This document shows positions 47,310-55,916 of a stretch of DNA of 64,000 nt, in pieces. Source of the stretch: Acetohalobium arabaticum DSM 5501 (lineage in GTDB: Bacteria; Bacillota; Halanaerobiia; Halobacteroidales; Acetohalobiaceae). The stretch is taken from the NCBI RefSeq assembly GCF_000144695.1, contig NC_014378.1, forward strand, positions 186,001 to 250,000, given 5' to 3'. How positions within the stretch are numbered: the stretch's first letter is position 1; every line of letters starts with the position of its first letter. Position numbers and translations under genes: made by a program. Below the pieces are notes generated by a model. The model saw nothing but the letters and a program-made list of their open reading frames with translations, had not been told where the DNA came from and ran no database searches.

Positions 47310-47585
47310 TTATTTAACTTTGTTTTTAACTTCTTCTTTTACTTGATTAGGTGATAAGTTTTTAGCATTGATTACTTTACCTTGAATTTCATTAGCTGTT
47401 TTTACTGCCTCTTGGTTCTGTCCATTGACAATTACTGCATCTGCCTTTTGAGTAGTATCAGTGTCACCTTTAGCAGTTGCATTAGCTCCTAAAGTAGCTA
47501 CTTCAAAACCTGACTTTTTTAATTCCTGAGCAACCTCGGATAATCCTTCTTCGACAGCTACTTTCTTCTTACCTTTATTTTTCAT
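47310..47585 (-). CDS. UPF0180 / YkuS-family small protein
   Basis: A 91-aa protein matching the YkuS (UPF0180) pattern: VAVEEGLSEVAQELKKSGFEV at the start, a central DAVIVNGQNQE and VINAKNLSPNQVKEEV near the end. Function unknown. Family members are often shorter in the middle; here a Thr/Asp-rich KGDTDTTQKAD replaces the Cys-containing stretch of the Bacillus protein. It is transcribed away from the chemoreceptor gene. Confidence 0.8.
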   Translation of the reverse strand: MKNKGKKKVAVEEGLSEVAQELKKSGFEVATLGANATAKGDTDTTQKADAVIVNGQNQEAVKTANEIQGKVINAKNLSPNQVKEEVKNKVK

Positions 47586-47673
47586 TAATAGATTCCTCCT
47601 TAGATAAATATCTTATTTCCACTACTATTATGGTCATTAAAATAAGTTATGATACATTTAAATTTTAATTAAT

Positions 47674-47703
47674 TTGGAATTCTTATAAACATGATGATAT
47701 AAT
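47674..47703 (+). promoter_or_regulatory. Putative promoter of the chemoreceptor gene
   Basis: TTGGAA (47674-47679), 18-bp spacer, TATAAT (47698-47703). No sigma-28-type motility promoter was seen. Confidence 0.5.
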
Positions 47704-47758
47704 AAACATGATTACATCAGTTGGATTTTTAACAAAAATATTAAGAGGAGGAGATTCT

Positions 47759-49705
47759 ATGGGGAAGATATGCCAATTTTTTAACAACAGTATTAGAAAT
47801 AGATTAATTATATTATTATTGGTTATTGGATTAGTTCCTGTCGCTGTAATGAGTTACTTTCAAGTTACAGAGACTAAAGAGACATTAGAAGATAACTTTG
47901 TTGATTCAACTACGAAGGAGATTAAACAGGTTGATAATGCTATTAATCTTTACTTTGACACAGTAAAGAGAAACTGTGAGATGTTGGCGGCCGATTCTAC
48001 TGTACAGCAGGCTGATGAAAGTATTACTTCTTATCTGAATAAAACTAAGGAAGAAAATTTGAATTTAACTCCGGTTGAAAACGGCGGGGTTGAGACTGAA
48101 ATTTATAAGGAGTATCTCCATTTTGCTGAGACTCATCCCAATGCTGCCTATGTATATATGGCGACTACTGATGGAGGATATATTCAGTGGCCGGCTAATT
48201 CAGTTCCCAAAAATTATAATCCTGCTGAGCGTTCTTATTATAAGGAAGCTATGCAGAACAAAGATCAGGTTATAAGAACTAGCCCCTATTACTGGTCGGC
48301 AGATGATGCAGTGATAGTAAGTACAGCTACTACAATCGAGGATGATACTGGAGAAATTATAGGAGTTCAGGGACTTGATGTTAGCTTAAAAGGATTGACA
48401 GAAATGGTGAAGAATATAAGTGTTGGAGATACAGGCTACATAATTATGACCACTGCCGATGGTACTATTCTGGCCCATCCTAAAAAGCCGGAGTTGAATT
48501 TTAAAAATATTGAGAAACTTGGCATTAATAAGTTAAATAATATATCTCAGATAGAAGATAAAGAATTTACAACAGCAATGGACGGTAGAGAGTATCTGAT
48601 GAATCTATACACTTCATCTGAGACCGGTTGGAAGTTTATAGCAGTGATAGAGAAGTCAGAGATAGACAGCCAGATTGGTGCCCTGTATAGAAAAATAGGA
48701 CTGATAGCCTTAATCTGTGTAGTTATAATTATAATTGCTGCTGGAATTATCTCTAAACGGTTTACCCAGCCGATAACTGCAGCTACTAGATTTGCTAAAG
48801 AGATTGCTAAGGGGAACTTAAATGCAGCACCACTGGAGAGTAATTCACAGGATGAAGTGGCAGACTTAATTCAGGCCTTAGAGAAGATGCGGCATAAATT
48901 AAAGGATATGCTTACTAGTTTAGTCGATACCATCGAAGATTTATCGGCCTACAGTCAGGAATTATCGGCTTCCTCTCAGGAAGGTAATGCAGTAATTGAG
49001 CAGAATACAGAGAATATTGAAGAGATGGCATCAAGTATTCAGGAAATTTCAGCCAGTAGTCAAGAAGTAACCGGTTTGGCTCAAGAGACAGACTCTCAAG
49101 CAGAGGAAGGGAAAGAAAAGATAGATGAATTAACTAATGTAGAAAAGGTTAACAGGGTAGTAAATAATGCAGTAGAGAGTATTCAAGAGCTGAATGCTAA
49201 TTCCAAGGAGATCGGAAAGATAGTAGAGCTGATTTCTGATATAGCTGAACAGACTAATCTGTTAGCGTTAAATGCTGCTATTGAAGCAGCTAGAGCTGGA
49301 GAAGATGGTCGGGGATTTGCAGTAGTGGCTGAAGAGATTCGTGAATTGGCTGAAGAAACCAATCAAGCTACTGCAGAAATAGCTGAATTAATTCAGGATA
49401 CTCAGAATAAATCACAAGTCAGTCTCGAAGCTGTACAGCAGATGGAGAATAAGGTCCAGGATAGAAAAGAATTTTTAAGAGAGACTAATGAAGCTTTTAC
49501 TAAAATTAAACAGAAAATTGAAGATACATCAGCCCATATCCAGCAGACTGCTGCTTCAGCCCAGAACTTAGCTGAAAATAGCGAACAAATGCAGCAGGCT
49601 TCTGAAGATATGAGGAATATGTCTCAGGAAGTAACTAACTCTTCTCAAGAACTGGCCAAAATGGCCCAGGAACTTCAGGAAGTAGTAGAACAGTTTAATA
49701 TATAA
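47759..49705 (+). CDS. Methyl-accepting chemotaxis protein with dCache sensor
   Basis: Chemoreceptor (648 aa). TM1 lies at about 16-34, a periplasmic double-Cache sensor at about 37-285 ([37 protein letters not shown]), TM2 at about 290-310, HAMP, then a signalling domain with the conserved tip [20 protein letters not shown] start at ATG 47759 because GAGGAGG is correctly spaced; the frame is open upstream. Cache domains usually bind small organic acids or amino acids; no CheA/CheW is nearby. Confidence 0.93.
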   Translation: MGKICQFFNNSIRNRLIILLLVIGLVPVAVMSYFQVTETKETLEDNFVDSTTKEIKQVDNAINLYFDTVKRNCEMLAADSTVQQADESITSYLNKTKEENLNLTPVENGGVETEIYKEYLHFAETHPNAAYVYMATTDGGYIQWPANSVPKNYNPAERSYYKEAMQNKDQVIRTSPYYWSADDAVIVSTATTIEDDTGEIIGVQGLDVSLKGLTEMVKNISVGDTGYIIMTTADGTILAHPKKPELNFKNIEKLGINKLNNISQIEDKEFTTAMDGREYLMNLYTSSETGWKFIAVIEKSEIDSQIGALYRKIGLIALICVVIIIIAAGIISKRFTQPITAATRFAKEIAKGNLNAAPLESNSQDEVADLIQALEKMRHKLKDMLTSLVDTIEDLSAYSQELSASSQEGNAVIEQNTENIEEMASSIQEISASSQEVTGLAQETDSQAEEGKEKIDELTNVEKVNRVVNNAVESIQELNANSKEIGKIVELISDIAEQTNLLALNAAIEAARAGEDGRGFAVVAEEIRELAEETNQATAEIAELIQDTQNKSQVSLEAVQQMENKVQDRKEFLRETNEAFTKIKQKIEDTSAHIQQTAASAQNLAENSEQMQQASEDMRNMSQEVTNSSQELAKMAQELQEVVEQFNI

Positions 49706-49712
49706 TAATCAT

Positions 49713-49747
49713 AAAAGCAATCGCAATTGCGATTGCTTTTTTCTATT
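49713..49747. terminator. 28-bp perfect palindrome terminator after the chemoreceptor
   Basis: AAAAGCAATCGCAA followed by its exact complement (49713-49740), then TTCTATTTT. It shares its CGCAATTGCG centre with the terminator at 47272-47299. Confidence 0.85.
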
Positions 49748-49801
49748 TTAAGTTTAATAAATCCTAGAATCTTCGCGGGCTTGCCCCGAGGAAAGTCAAT
49801 A

Positions 49802-49830
49802 TTGACAAACAAATAAATTTATAATATAAT
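49802..49830 (+). promoter_or_regulatory. Promoter of the hydrogenase operon
   Basis: Perfect TTGACA (49802-49807), 17-bp spacer, perfect TATAAT (49825-49830). It leaves a leader of about 165 nt before the first gene; the leader has a strong AGGAGGTG at 49920-49927 not used by a long gene. Confidence 0.85.
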
Positions 49831-50001
49831 CTCTTTGAAGGAATATAATGAATGATATAAGTTTCCAAAATTGTTTGAAAATTCATACGAGCCAAAAAAT
49901 TAAAATTTTATAAAATATAGGAGGTGAAATTTAATTCTTTAAGGGCTGGTTAGGAAAGTAATAGTCAGAAAATAAAGTAAATAAACGGGAGGTATTAGCT
50001 G

Positions 50002-50472
50002 ATGGGAAAAACTGAAGAAAGAGGTTCTATTGTAGAAGAGATCCCCGAGGAATTACTGCTAGATAAGCTGCATCGAATTCAAAATGAATTTGGCTATCTA
50101 CCGGAGGAAGAGATTGCTAAGCTGGCTGAAGAAGAAGAGATGCCTAAAGCTCACCTATACGGAATTATTTCTTTCTATTCTAGATTCTATACAGAGCCAG
50201 TGGGAGAATATATAATTCGGGTCTGTAAGTCTGTATCCTGTGGAATAGAAGGTGGAAAAGAAATTCTGCAGGCGATTTCTAATTTAATAGGAATTGAATC
50301 TGGAGAAACGACCGATGATGGCTTATTTACTTTAGAGGCTGTCGAGTGTTTAGGACACTGTGAGGAAGGCCCTGTAATTACAGTTAATGATAAGATATAT
50401 GGAGAAATGACTAAGGCCAAGGCCTTAGAAATCATAGATGATTATAGAAAAAGAGGTGAGCAATGTGAGTGA
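50002..50472 (+). CDS. NAD-linked [FeFe] hydrogenase, NuoE-like subunit
   Basis: Thioredoxin-fold [2Fe-2S] subunit (156 aa). Ligands are C75-x4-C80 in VCKSVSC and C116-x3-C120 in ECLGHC, as in NuoE/HydC. Its N-terminal helical region (YLPEEEIAKLAEEEEMPKAHLYG) is typical. It passes electrons within a NuoE-NuoF-HydA complex. It overlaps the next gene by 8 bp. Confidence 0.94.
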   Translation: MGKTEERGSIVEEIPEELLLDKLHRIQNEFGYLPEEEIAKLAEEEEMPKAHLYGIISFYSRFYTEPVGEYIIRVCKSVSCGIEGGKEILQAISNLIGIESGETTDDGLFTLEAVECLGHCEEGPVITVNDKIYGEMTKAKALEIIDDYRKRGEQCE

Positions 50473-51673
50473 GAAAAGATATCTAAAAGAACTTGTTGAA
50501 GCTGATATAACAGCAGGTTGGGATTATGAATTTTTGAAGCAGGCTATCTCTGTTGGTAAAGACAAGGCAGCCGAGGAAATGGAAGCATCGGGCTTAGTCG
50601 GTCGCGGAGGTGCAGCTTTTCCTACTCCTTTGAAGTGGTCATTTACTAAAGATGAAGAGGTAATCTTAATCTGTAACGCTGATGAGGGAGAACCAGGAAC
50701 CTTTAAAGACCGTTATATAATGGAAAATAACCCTTATTTATTAATCGAAGGAATCTTGATTTCAGCCTTTATTTTAAGAGCCCAGCAGGCCTTTATCTAT
50801 ATTAGAGGAGAATATAGAGAGTCAATTGAAAAGGTACGCCAGGCTATTGAAGATAGTCAGGAAGCTTTGGATTTATGCCGCGAAAATATAACTCAGGACT
50901 TTGAGTTAAAAATAGTTGAAGGAGCTGGAGCCTATATCTGTGGTGATGAAACTTCATTGATCAATTCTGTTGAGGGAGTTAGACCGGCTTCACGGATTAA
51001 GCCTCCTTATCCGGCCCAGGACGGATTATTCGGCCATCCTACTATCGTCAATAATGTCGAAACTCTAACTAACCTTCCCTTCATTATCAGAGACGGCGGT
51101 GAGAAGTATGCTGAGATGGGGGTTGAAAATAGCTGTGGAACTAAGCTGATTGCCATCAGCGGTAAAGTTAATCAGCCCGGTGTTTATGAGATTGAAATGG
51201 GTCAAGTAACGATGAATGAATTGATTTATGATTTAGCCGGTGGAATTAAGCATGGTAATGACTTGAAGTTTGTAATTCCTGGTGGAGTTTCTACTCAGAT
51301 CTTAACTAAGGATGAACTTGATGTACCGCTGGATTATCCGAGTCTCTATGAACAGGGTTCTTCTTTAGGTTCAGGAGCAGTTATTGTAGCTGATGAAACA
51401 GTGGATATAGTAGAAGTAGCCCAGGAAGCAGCTGACTTCTTTAAAGACGAAACTTGTGGAACCTGCTTTCCCTGCCGGGAAGGAAATAGACAGATTCATT
51501 ATCTGCTAAAGAAGATAGCTAATGGCGAAGGTAAAAGAGATTATTTCGAATTAATTAAAAAGATTTCAAATGCCACTAGTAAATCAGCTCGCTGTGGATT
51601 AGGAGAGACGGCTGGAAATCTGGTTGTGAGCAGTATCGAAAAGTTGAAAGGCGAATACCTGCAATATTTATAA
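50465..51673 (+). CDS. NAD-linked [FeFe] hydrogenase, NuoF-like flavoprotein subunit
   Basis: FMN- and NAD(H)-binding subunit (402 aa). GRGGAAFPTPLKW and CNADEGEPGTFKDR form the FMN/NADH site, GAGAYICGDETSLINSVEG follows, and a 4Fe-4S site is CGTCFPCREG with a later Cys (about 376). It has only the NuoF core: the extra N- and C-terminal ferredoxin parts seen in many HydB proteins are absent. I use GTG 50465 (GTGAGTGA overlap with the first gene), spaced to AGAGGTG. Confidence 0.92.
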   Translation: MSEKRYLKELVEADITAGWDYEFLKQAISVGKDKAAEEMEASGLVGRGGAAFPTPLKWSFTKDEEVILICNADEGEPGTFKDRYIMENNPYLLIEGILISAFILRAQQAFIYIRGEYRESIEKVRQAIEDSQEALDLCRENITQDFELKIVEGAGAYICGDETSLINSVEGVRPASRIKPPYPAQDGLFGHPTIVNNVETLTNLPFIIRDGGEKYAEMGVENSCGTKLIAISGKVNQPGVYEIEMGQVTMNELIYDLAGGIKHGNDLKFVIPGGVSTQILTKDELDVPLDYPSLYEQGSSLGSGAVIVADETVDIVEVAQEAADFFKDETCGTCFPCREGNRQIHYLLKKIANGEGKRDYFELIKKISNATSKSARCGLGETAGNLVVSSIEKLKGEYLQYL

Positions 51674-51691
51674 ATAAGGAGGGAAGGCTAG

Positions 51692-53407
51692 ATGATAAAG
51701 CTAAAAATCAATAATGAAGAGATAGAAGTAGAAGAGGGAACGACGATCTTGAAGGCGGCTGAAGAGTTAGGGTATAAGATACCTACTCTCTGCTATCAAG
51801 AAGATTTAAGCATTACCGGCAGCTGTCGGATCTGTGTCGTTGAGATCAAAGGTCAACAGAAGCTGGTTCCATCCTGTGCTACGGCTGTAGAAGAGGGAAT
51901 GGAGATTATAACTAATTCGGAGGAAGTCAAGCAAGTTAGACGGGATATCTTTGAGTTAATCATTGCTAATCATCCCTTTGACTGTAAATTAAACTGTCTT
52001 ACCTGTGCTAGACACGGAGACTGTGAACTACAGGAGGTAGCCCAGGTAATCGGGGTAGAGGAAATCGAGTATGAATTCATCGAAAAGGAATGGGATACAG
52101 ATACTACTTCTCCTAGTGTAATGCGGGAGAATACAAAATGTATTACCTGCGGTAGATGTGTCAAAACCTGTGAAGAGATTCAGCATGCTGGAGTATTGAC
52201 TTTAACTAATCGAGGTCCAGCAACTGAAGTATCTACCTTTATGGACAAAGGAATGGGTAATGTAGACTGTACCAACTGTGGTCAGTGCTTGACAGCCTGT
52301 CCAACCGGTGCAATTCATGAAGTGTATCGAATTAATGAAGTTATTTCTGCTTTACATGATCCAGATAAGCATGTAGTAGTCCAGACGGCACCGGCGGTTA
52401 GAGTTGCCTTAGGCGAAGAATTCGATATGGAATCTGGAATTAATACTGAGGGTAAGATGGTTACCGCAATGAAGAAGATGGGCTTTGATAAAGTCTTTGA
52501 TACTAACTTTACCGCAGACTTAACGATTATGGAAGAAGGCTTTGAATTTATCGATAGATTAAAGAATGACGGTCCACTACCATTAATTACTTCCTGTTCT
52601 CCCGGCTGGATTAAGTTTGCCGAGCATAATTATTCTGATTTGTTGGATAATATCTCCAGCTGCAAATCACCACAGCAGATGTTCGGAGCTTTAACTAAAA
52701 GCTTCTATCCGGAGAAGGTAGATGTTGATCCGGCTGATGTAGTCTCGGTTTCCATTATGCCCTGTACGGCTAAGAAGTTTGAGGCTGAACGGGAAGAAAT
52801 GACTGATACAGGATATCAGGATGTTGATCATGTCTTAACTACTCGAGAATTAGCTGAGATGATTAAAGAATACGGCCTTAATTTTGTTAACCTAAAAGAA
52901 GAAGAATATGATGATCCGTTTGGTATTTCTACTGGAGCAGCAGTTATCTTTGGTGCTACAGGAGGAGTTATGGAAGCTGCTCTGAGAACTGCTTATGAAG
53001 TATTGACCGAAGAAGAATTAGGTAATGTAGATTTAGAAATGGTGAGAGGCTTTGAAGGAATCAAAGAAGCAGAAGTAGATATTAATGGGCAGACAGTTAA
53101 GGTAGCAGTAGCCAGTGGTTTGGAGAATGCTCACCAGCTGCTGAAGCACAAAGATGACTATCACTTTATAGAGATTATGGCCTGTCCCGGCGGCTGTCTC
53201 AACGGCGGTGGTCAGCCGATTTCTAATGATTCCGATGTTTTAGAGAAGAGAAGAGAAGGACTATATAATACTGATAAAGAGCGAGAATTTAGAAAGTCGC
53301 ACGAAAATCCGGCTATTCAAAAGCTTTATGATGATTATCTAGAAGAGCCGTTAAGTGAAGTTTCGCATAAATATCTCCACACTCACTATCATAAAAGAGA
53401 GGAATAA
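51692..53407 (+). CDS. [FeFe] hydrogenase catalytic subunit
   Basis: H2-forming or H2-oxidising subunit (571 aa). Order: a [2Fe-2S] plant-type domain (about 1-75), a His/Cys 4Fe-4S motif (HGDCELQ region), two 4Fe-4S ferredoxin motifs (CITCGRCVKTC; CTNCGQCLTACPTGA), then the H-cluster domain. L1 is TSCSPGW at 300-306, L2 contains C358 (MPCTAKKFEA), and L3 has C498/C502 (MACPGGCLNGGG). L1 normally reads TSCCPGW, so S303 is notable. With the NuoE/NuoF-like subunits it could be NAD-linked or electron-bifurcating. Confidence 0.95.
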   Translation: MIKLKINNEEIEVEEGTTILKAAEELGYKIPTLCYQEDLSITGSCRICVVEIKGQQKLVPSCATAVEEGMEIITNSEEVKQVRRDIFELIIANHPFDCKLNCLTCARHGDCELQEVAQVIGVEEIEYEFIEKEWDTDTTSPSVMRENTKCITCGRCVKTCEEIQHAGVLTLTNRGPATEVSTFMDKGMGNVDCTNCGQCLTACPTGAIHEVYRINEVISALHDPDKHVVVQTAPAVRVALGEEFDMESGINTEGKMVTAMKKMGFDKVFDTNFTADLTIMEEGFEFIDRLKNDGPLPLITSCSPGWIKFAEHNYSDLLDNISSCKSPQQMFGALTKSFYPEKVDVDPADVVSVSIMPCTAKKFEAEREEMTDTGYQDVDHVLTTRELAEMIKEYGLNFVNLKEEEYDDPFGISTGAAVIFGATGGVMEAALRTAYEVLTEEELGNVDLEMVRGFEGIKEAEVDINGQTVKVAVASGLENAHQLLKHKDDYHFIEIMACPGGCLNGGGQPISNDSDVLEKRREGLYNTDKEREFRKSHENPAIQKLYDDYLEEPLSEVSHKYLHTHYHKREE

Positions 53408-53421
53408 AGGTTAGTAAACGG

Positions 53422-53448
53422 GCACCCTATTAATAGGGTGCTTTTTTC
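53422..53448 (+). terminator. Intrinsic terminator of the hydrogenase operon
   Basis: Perfect 20-bp palindrome GCACCCTATT/AATAGGGTGC (53422-53441), followed by TTTTTTC. Confidence 0.9.
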
Positions 53449-53481
53449 TTATACTTTATTCACGATAATTATAAAAACTGG

Positions 53482-53510
53482 TTGACATAATTTAAAAGAG
53501 ACGATATAAT
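53482..53510 (+). promoter_or_regulatory. Promoter of the c-di-GMP riboswitch / Tad operon
   Basis: Perfect TTGACA (53482-53487), 17-bp spacer, perfect TATAAT (53505-53510), about 50 bp before the aptamer. Confidence 0.88.
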
Positions 53511-53560
53511 GTGAACAAGAAAAGTGCTAGAAAATTAAACTACATAATATTCATCCCCTC

Positions 53561-53700
53561 AAAAAAGGCACACTTGCTGAAAAGTAAGGTCGCAAAGTCT
53601 TGAGTCTAAAGCATAAAGCCATGACTGTCGGACTGCTGAACTGGGAAGAAGTATGGCTAATTTCCCTATTTCTCATGCCTTGCTGAGGAATAGGGTTTAT
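53561..53700 (+). promoter_or_regulatory. Cyclic-di-GMP-I (GEMM-I) riboswitch with terminator
   Basis: Aptamer 53561-53638. Outer GGCA (53567-53570) pairs with TGCT (53634-53637). The first hairpin CTTGCT-GAAA-AGTAAG has the GNRA tetraloop typical of the class, followed by the conserved GGTCGCAAAG (53588-53597) and a second arm ending CATGACTGTCGGACTGC. A 12-bp terminator-like helix (53664-53675/53684-53695) with TTTATTTATTTT follows. This predicts c-di-GMP control of the kinase and pilus genes; direction (on or off) is not certain. Confidence 0.85.
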
Positions 53701-53759
53701 TTATTTTGGGAATAAATTGCTTAGAAGTTACATAATTCAAAATTAATTGAGGGAAAATT

Positions 53760-54899
53760 ATGACAGAAGAGTTGAGTGTTGATTCGCTGGATCAAGTAGT
53801 GGAAAAGATATTGATTAAAATTGAAAATAGTCAGAATGAAGTCTTTGAGATTGCTGAAACTGCCCGGCAGGAGTATGAAGCAACTAAGCAGGATCTACAG
53901 GAAATCAGAGATGAAACAGCAGAGACAATTCAGAAAGTAGACCAGCTTAGGCTAAAAAACCAGCGGACTAGAAGAGAACTAATGGAAGTAAGCCGGGATT
54001 TGAATAATTATGATGAAGAGACGATTAAAGAGGCCTATGAAGAGGCCAAGGAGGTTCAAGTAGAGCTGTCGCTGCTGCAGGAAAAAGAGAAGCGGCTGCG
54101 TAAGAAAAGGGATGAATTAGAACGGAGACTCCAGGAATTAGAACAGACAGTAGAGAGAGCAGAAGATTTGGTTTCCCAGATCGGAATTGTCAAGGATTAT
54201 TTAACCAATGACTTACAGAAGTTCAGCACTCAAGTAGAAGAACTGAAGCAGAAAGAAGAATTGGGGATTAGAATCATTGAAGCCCAGGAGGAAGAGCGCA
54301 AACGGGTTGCTCGCGAGATTCATGACGGTCCGGCCCAATCGATGGCCAATGTAGTCTTTAAATTGGAATATTCAGAGAAATTGTTAGAAAAGGATCTTGA
54401 TCAGGCTAAAGAAGAATTAAATGAATTGAAGGGTTTAGTAAAACAGAGCCTGCAGGATGTAAGAAAGATAATCTTTGATCTGCGGCCTATGTCGCTGGAT
54501 GATCTAGGCCTGGTTCCTACTTTAAAGCAGTATATTGAAGACTTTATAGATAAGACTGGTTTAGAAGTTGAGCTGACTGTGATAGCCAATGAGGCAGACT
54601 TGAAGTCTTCTTATGAAGTAGCAATCTATCGGATAATCCAGGAAGCATTGAATAATGTTCATCAGCATGCCCAGGCAAAGCAGGTTGATGTTAAACTGGA
54701 GTTAAGGTCTGAAGTGGTTAATGTAGTAGTTAGTGATGACGGCTGCGGTTTCAATGTTGAAGAGGTGCTTAATACAGCTGATGATGATTCTTACGGCTTA
54801 TTGAGCATGAAGGAGAGAGCAGAATTACTGCAGGGCAGCGTAGAGTTTAGTTCTCAATCCGGCCGGGGGACTAAAGTGAAGTTAAGAATTCAATTATGA
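53760..54899 (+). CDS. DegS-like sensor histidine kinase (cytoplasmic)
   Basis: A 379-aa soluble kinase. Residues ~1-175 are a long coiled coil without membrane segments. The HisKA_3 dimerisation/phosphotransfer motif EEERKRVAREIHDG places the phosphorylated histidine at H188. An HATPase domain closes the protein (DDGCGFNVEEVL, GLLSMKERAELLQG). The architecture is that of DegS. No DegU-type regulator is adjacent; the only receiver domain in the operon is in the CpaE protein downstream. It lies 12 bp before flp, directly after the riboswitch. Confidence 0.92.
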   Translation: MTEELSVDSLDQVVEKILIKIENSQNEVFEIAETARQEYEATKQDLQEIRDETAETIQKVDQLRLKNQRTRRELMEVSRDLNNYDEETIKEAYEEAKEVQVELSLLQEKEKRLRKKRDELERRLQELEQTVERAEDLVSQIGIVKDYLTNDLQKFSTQVEELKQKEELGIRIIEAQEEERKRVAREIHDGPAQSMANVVFKLEYSEKLLEKDLDQAKEELNELKGLVKQSLQDVRKIIFDLRPMSLDDLGLVPTLKQYIEDFIDKTGLEVELTVIANEADLKSSYEVAIYRIIQEALNNVHQHAQAKQVDVKLELRSEVVNVVVSDDGCGFNVEEVLNTADDDSYGLLSMKERAELLQGSVEFSSQSGRGTKVKLRIQL

Positions 54900-54911
54900 G
54901 GAGGAATAATA

Positions 54912-55100
54912 ATGCTTAATATCTTAAAGCGTTTACTCACAGAAGAAGATGGACAAGGTATGGTGGAGTATGGTTTGATTCTGGCTTTGATTGCTGTGGC
55001 AGTGGTTGCAGCATTAACTACTATGGGAGAGGATTTAACGACACTCTTTGAAAATATCACTGATGATTTAGGTGTTGGTGGTGGAGGTAGTGACGGTTAA
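54912..55100 (+). CDS. flp: Flp-type pilin
   Basis: Major pilin of a Tad pilus (62 aa). The prepilin motif is G14 followed by QGMVEYG, giving the required Glu at +5 (E19) and Tyr at +6, then a hydrophobic helix (LILALIAVAVVAALTTM). The C-terminus is Gly-rich (GVGGGGSDG). A large gap with structured elements follows, which may let pilin be made in excess of the machinery. Confidence 0.93.
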   Translation: MLNILKRLLTEEDGQGMVEYGLILALIAVAVVAALTTMGEDLTTLFENITDDLGVGGGGSDG

Positions 55101-55161
55101 TAAAATTAAATTAATAACGTGAAGAAGTAAGATGGGATTACAAGAAAAAATTAACTGAATT

Positions 55162-55283
55162 AATCAAAAGGTTTCAAAGACGACTCTTAAATTAGCCCGA
55201 AAACAGGATGTTGAGAGGGCTAATTTTGAGAATGAGTGAGACAGGAAGTCGAACGAATGGCAAGGGCTTGAAACCTTTTGATT
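55162..55283 (+). ncRNA. Putative structured RNA, copy 2
   Basis: The outer helix pairs 55162-55177 with 55268-55283 (16 bp, perfect), and the inner helix pairs 55189-55198 with 55217-55226 (10 bp). CGACTCTTAAA (55181-55191) and a 31-nt block (55234-55264) match copy 1 at 13783-13902, the block in 29 of 31 positions, while both helices have different sequences. CTTGAAA (55267-55273) can instead pair with TTTCAAG (55282-55288), a possible switch. It lies between flp and tadV. Confidence 0.75.
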
Positions 55284-55327
55284 TCAAGTTGCTCAGAAGT
55301 TTCTTAAAATTAATCTGCTGGAAGAAC

Positions 55328-55365
55328 TAAAGCCCTACTTGATATTAATATCAAGTAGGGCTTTA
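55328..55365. terminator. 38-bp perfect palindrome between flp and tadV
   Basis: TAAAGCCCTACTTGATATT is followed directly by its exact complement. Only three Ts follow, so termination would be partial. It may instead protect the flp transcript end or act as a processing site, giving more pilin than machinery. Confidence 0.7.
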
Positions 55366-55402
55366 ATACATCACAGAATTTTGCAGAAGTGAGGTAGGAG
55401 CC

Positions 55403-55888
55403 ATGATGAATATATTATTGGGTATCATTTTAGCAGTAGCAATGTGGATTGATATTAAAGACAAGATTATTCCTAATTGGCTGACCTTTTCGTTGATGCT
55501 GTTGGGACTTATAATTAATCTATCTATAGACGGCTGGTCCGGATTATTATTTAGTCTGCAGGGCTTAGGAGTAGGTCTAGCTATCTTCTTAATTCCGTTT
55601 GTTCTCGGCGGTTTAGGGGCTGGTGATGTTAAATTAGTAGCGGGAATCGGAGCAGTCAAAGGAGTTAAGTTTGTGTTACTCGACTCGCTGGTAATTGCTA
55701 TAGTAGGAGGAATTATTTCGCTCTTTATTTTGATTCAAGAGAAGAAACTAGGTAGAATGATAAAAAAAGTAATCTATCGACTGCCGTTTAAAAGTCTATC
55801 CGACCGAGAAGACCAGGAGGGAAATGATGCTTTTCCTTATGGAGTAGCAGTAGCCTTCGGTACCTGGTATACATTATTTTTGCATTAG
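55403..55888 (+). CDS. tadV: Flp prepilin peptidase TadV/CpaA
   Basis: A24-family aspartic peptidase (161 aa) that processes Flp prepilin in the membrane. The two catalytic aspartates are in WIDIKDKIIPN near residue 17 and in the GxGD-type GAGDVKLVAG. It has four to five hydrophobic segments and lacks the methylase domain of PilD, as is normal for TadV. Confidence 0.92.
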   Translation: MMNILLGIILAVAMWIDIKDKIIPNWLTFSLMLLGLIINLSIDGWSGLLFSLQGLGVGLAIFLIPFVLGGLGAGDVKLVAGIGAVKGVKFVLLDSLVIAIVGGIISLFILIQEKKLGRMIKKVIYRLPFKSLSDREDQEGNDAFPYGVAVAFGTWYTLFLH

Positions 55889-55916
55889 TGAATCTCTAAT
55901 AAGGTGGTGGATAAGA

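Noticed and set aside
49920-49955. Strong AGGAGGTG site followed by a nine-codon GTG frame in the hydrogenase leader
   Set aside because: It could be a leader peptide, but the frame is too short and has no regulatory codon run, so it is not listed as a gene.
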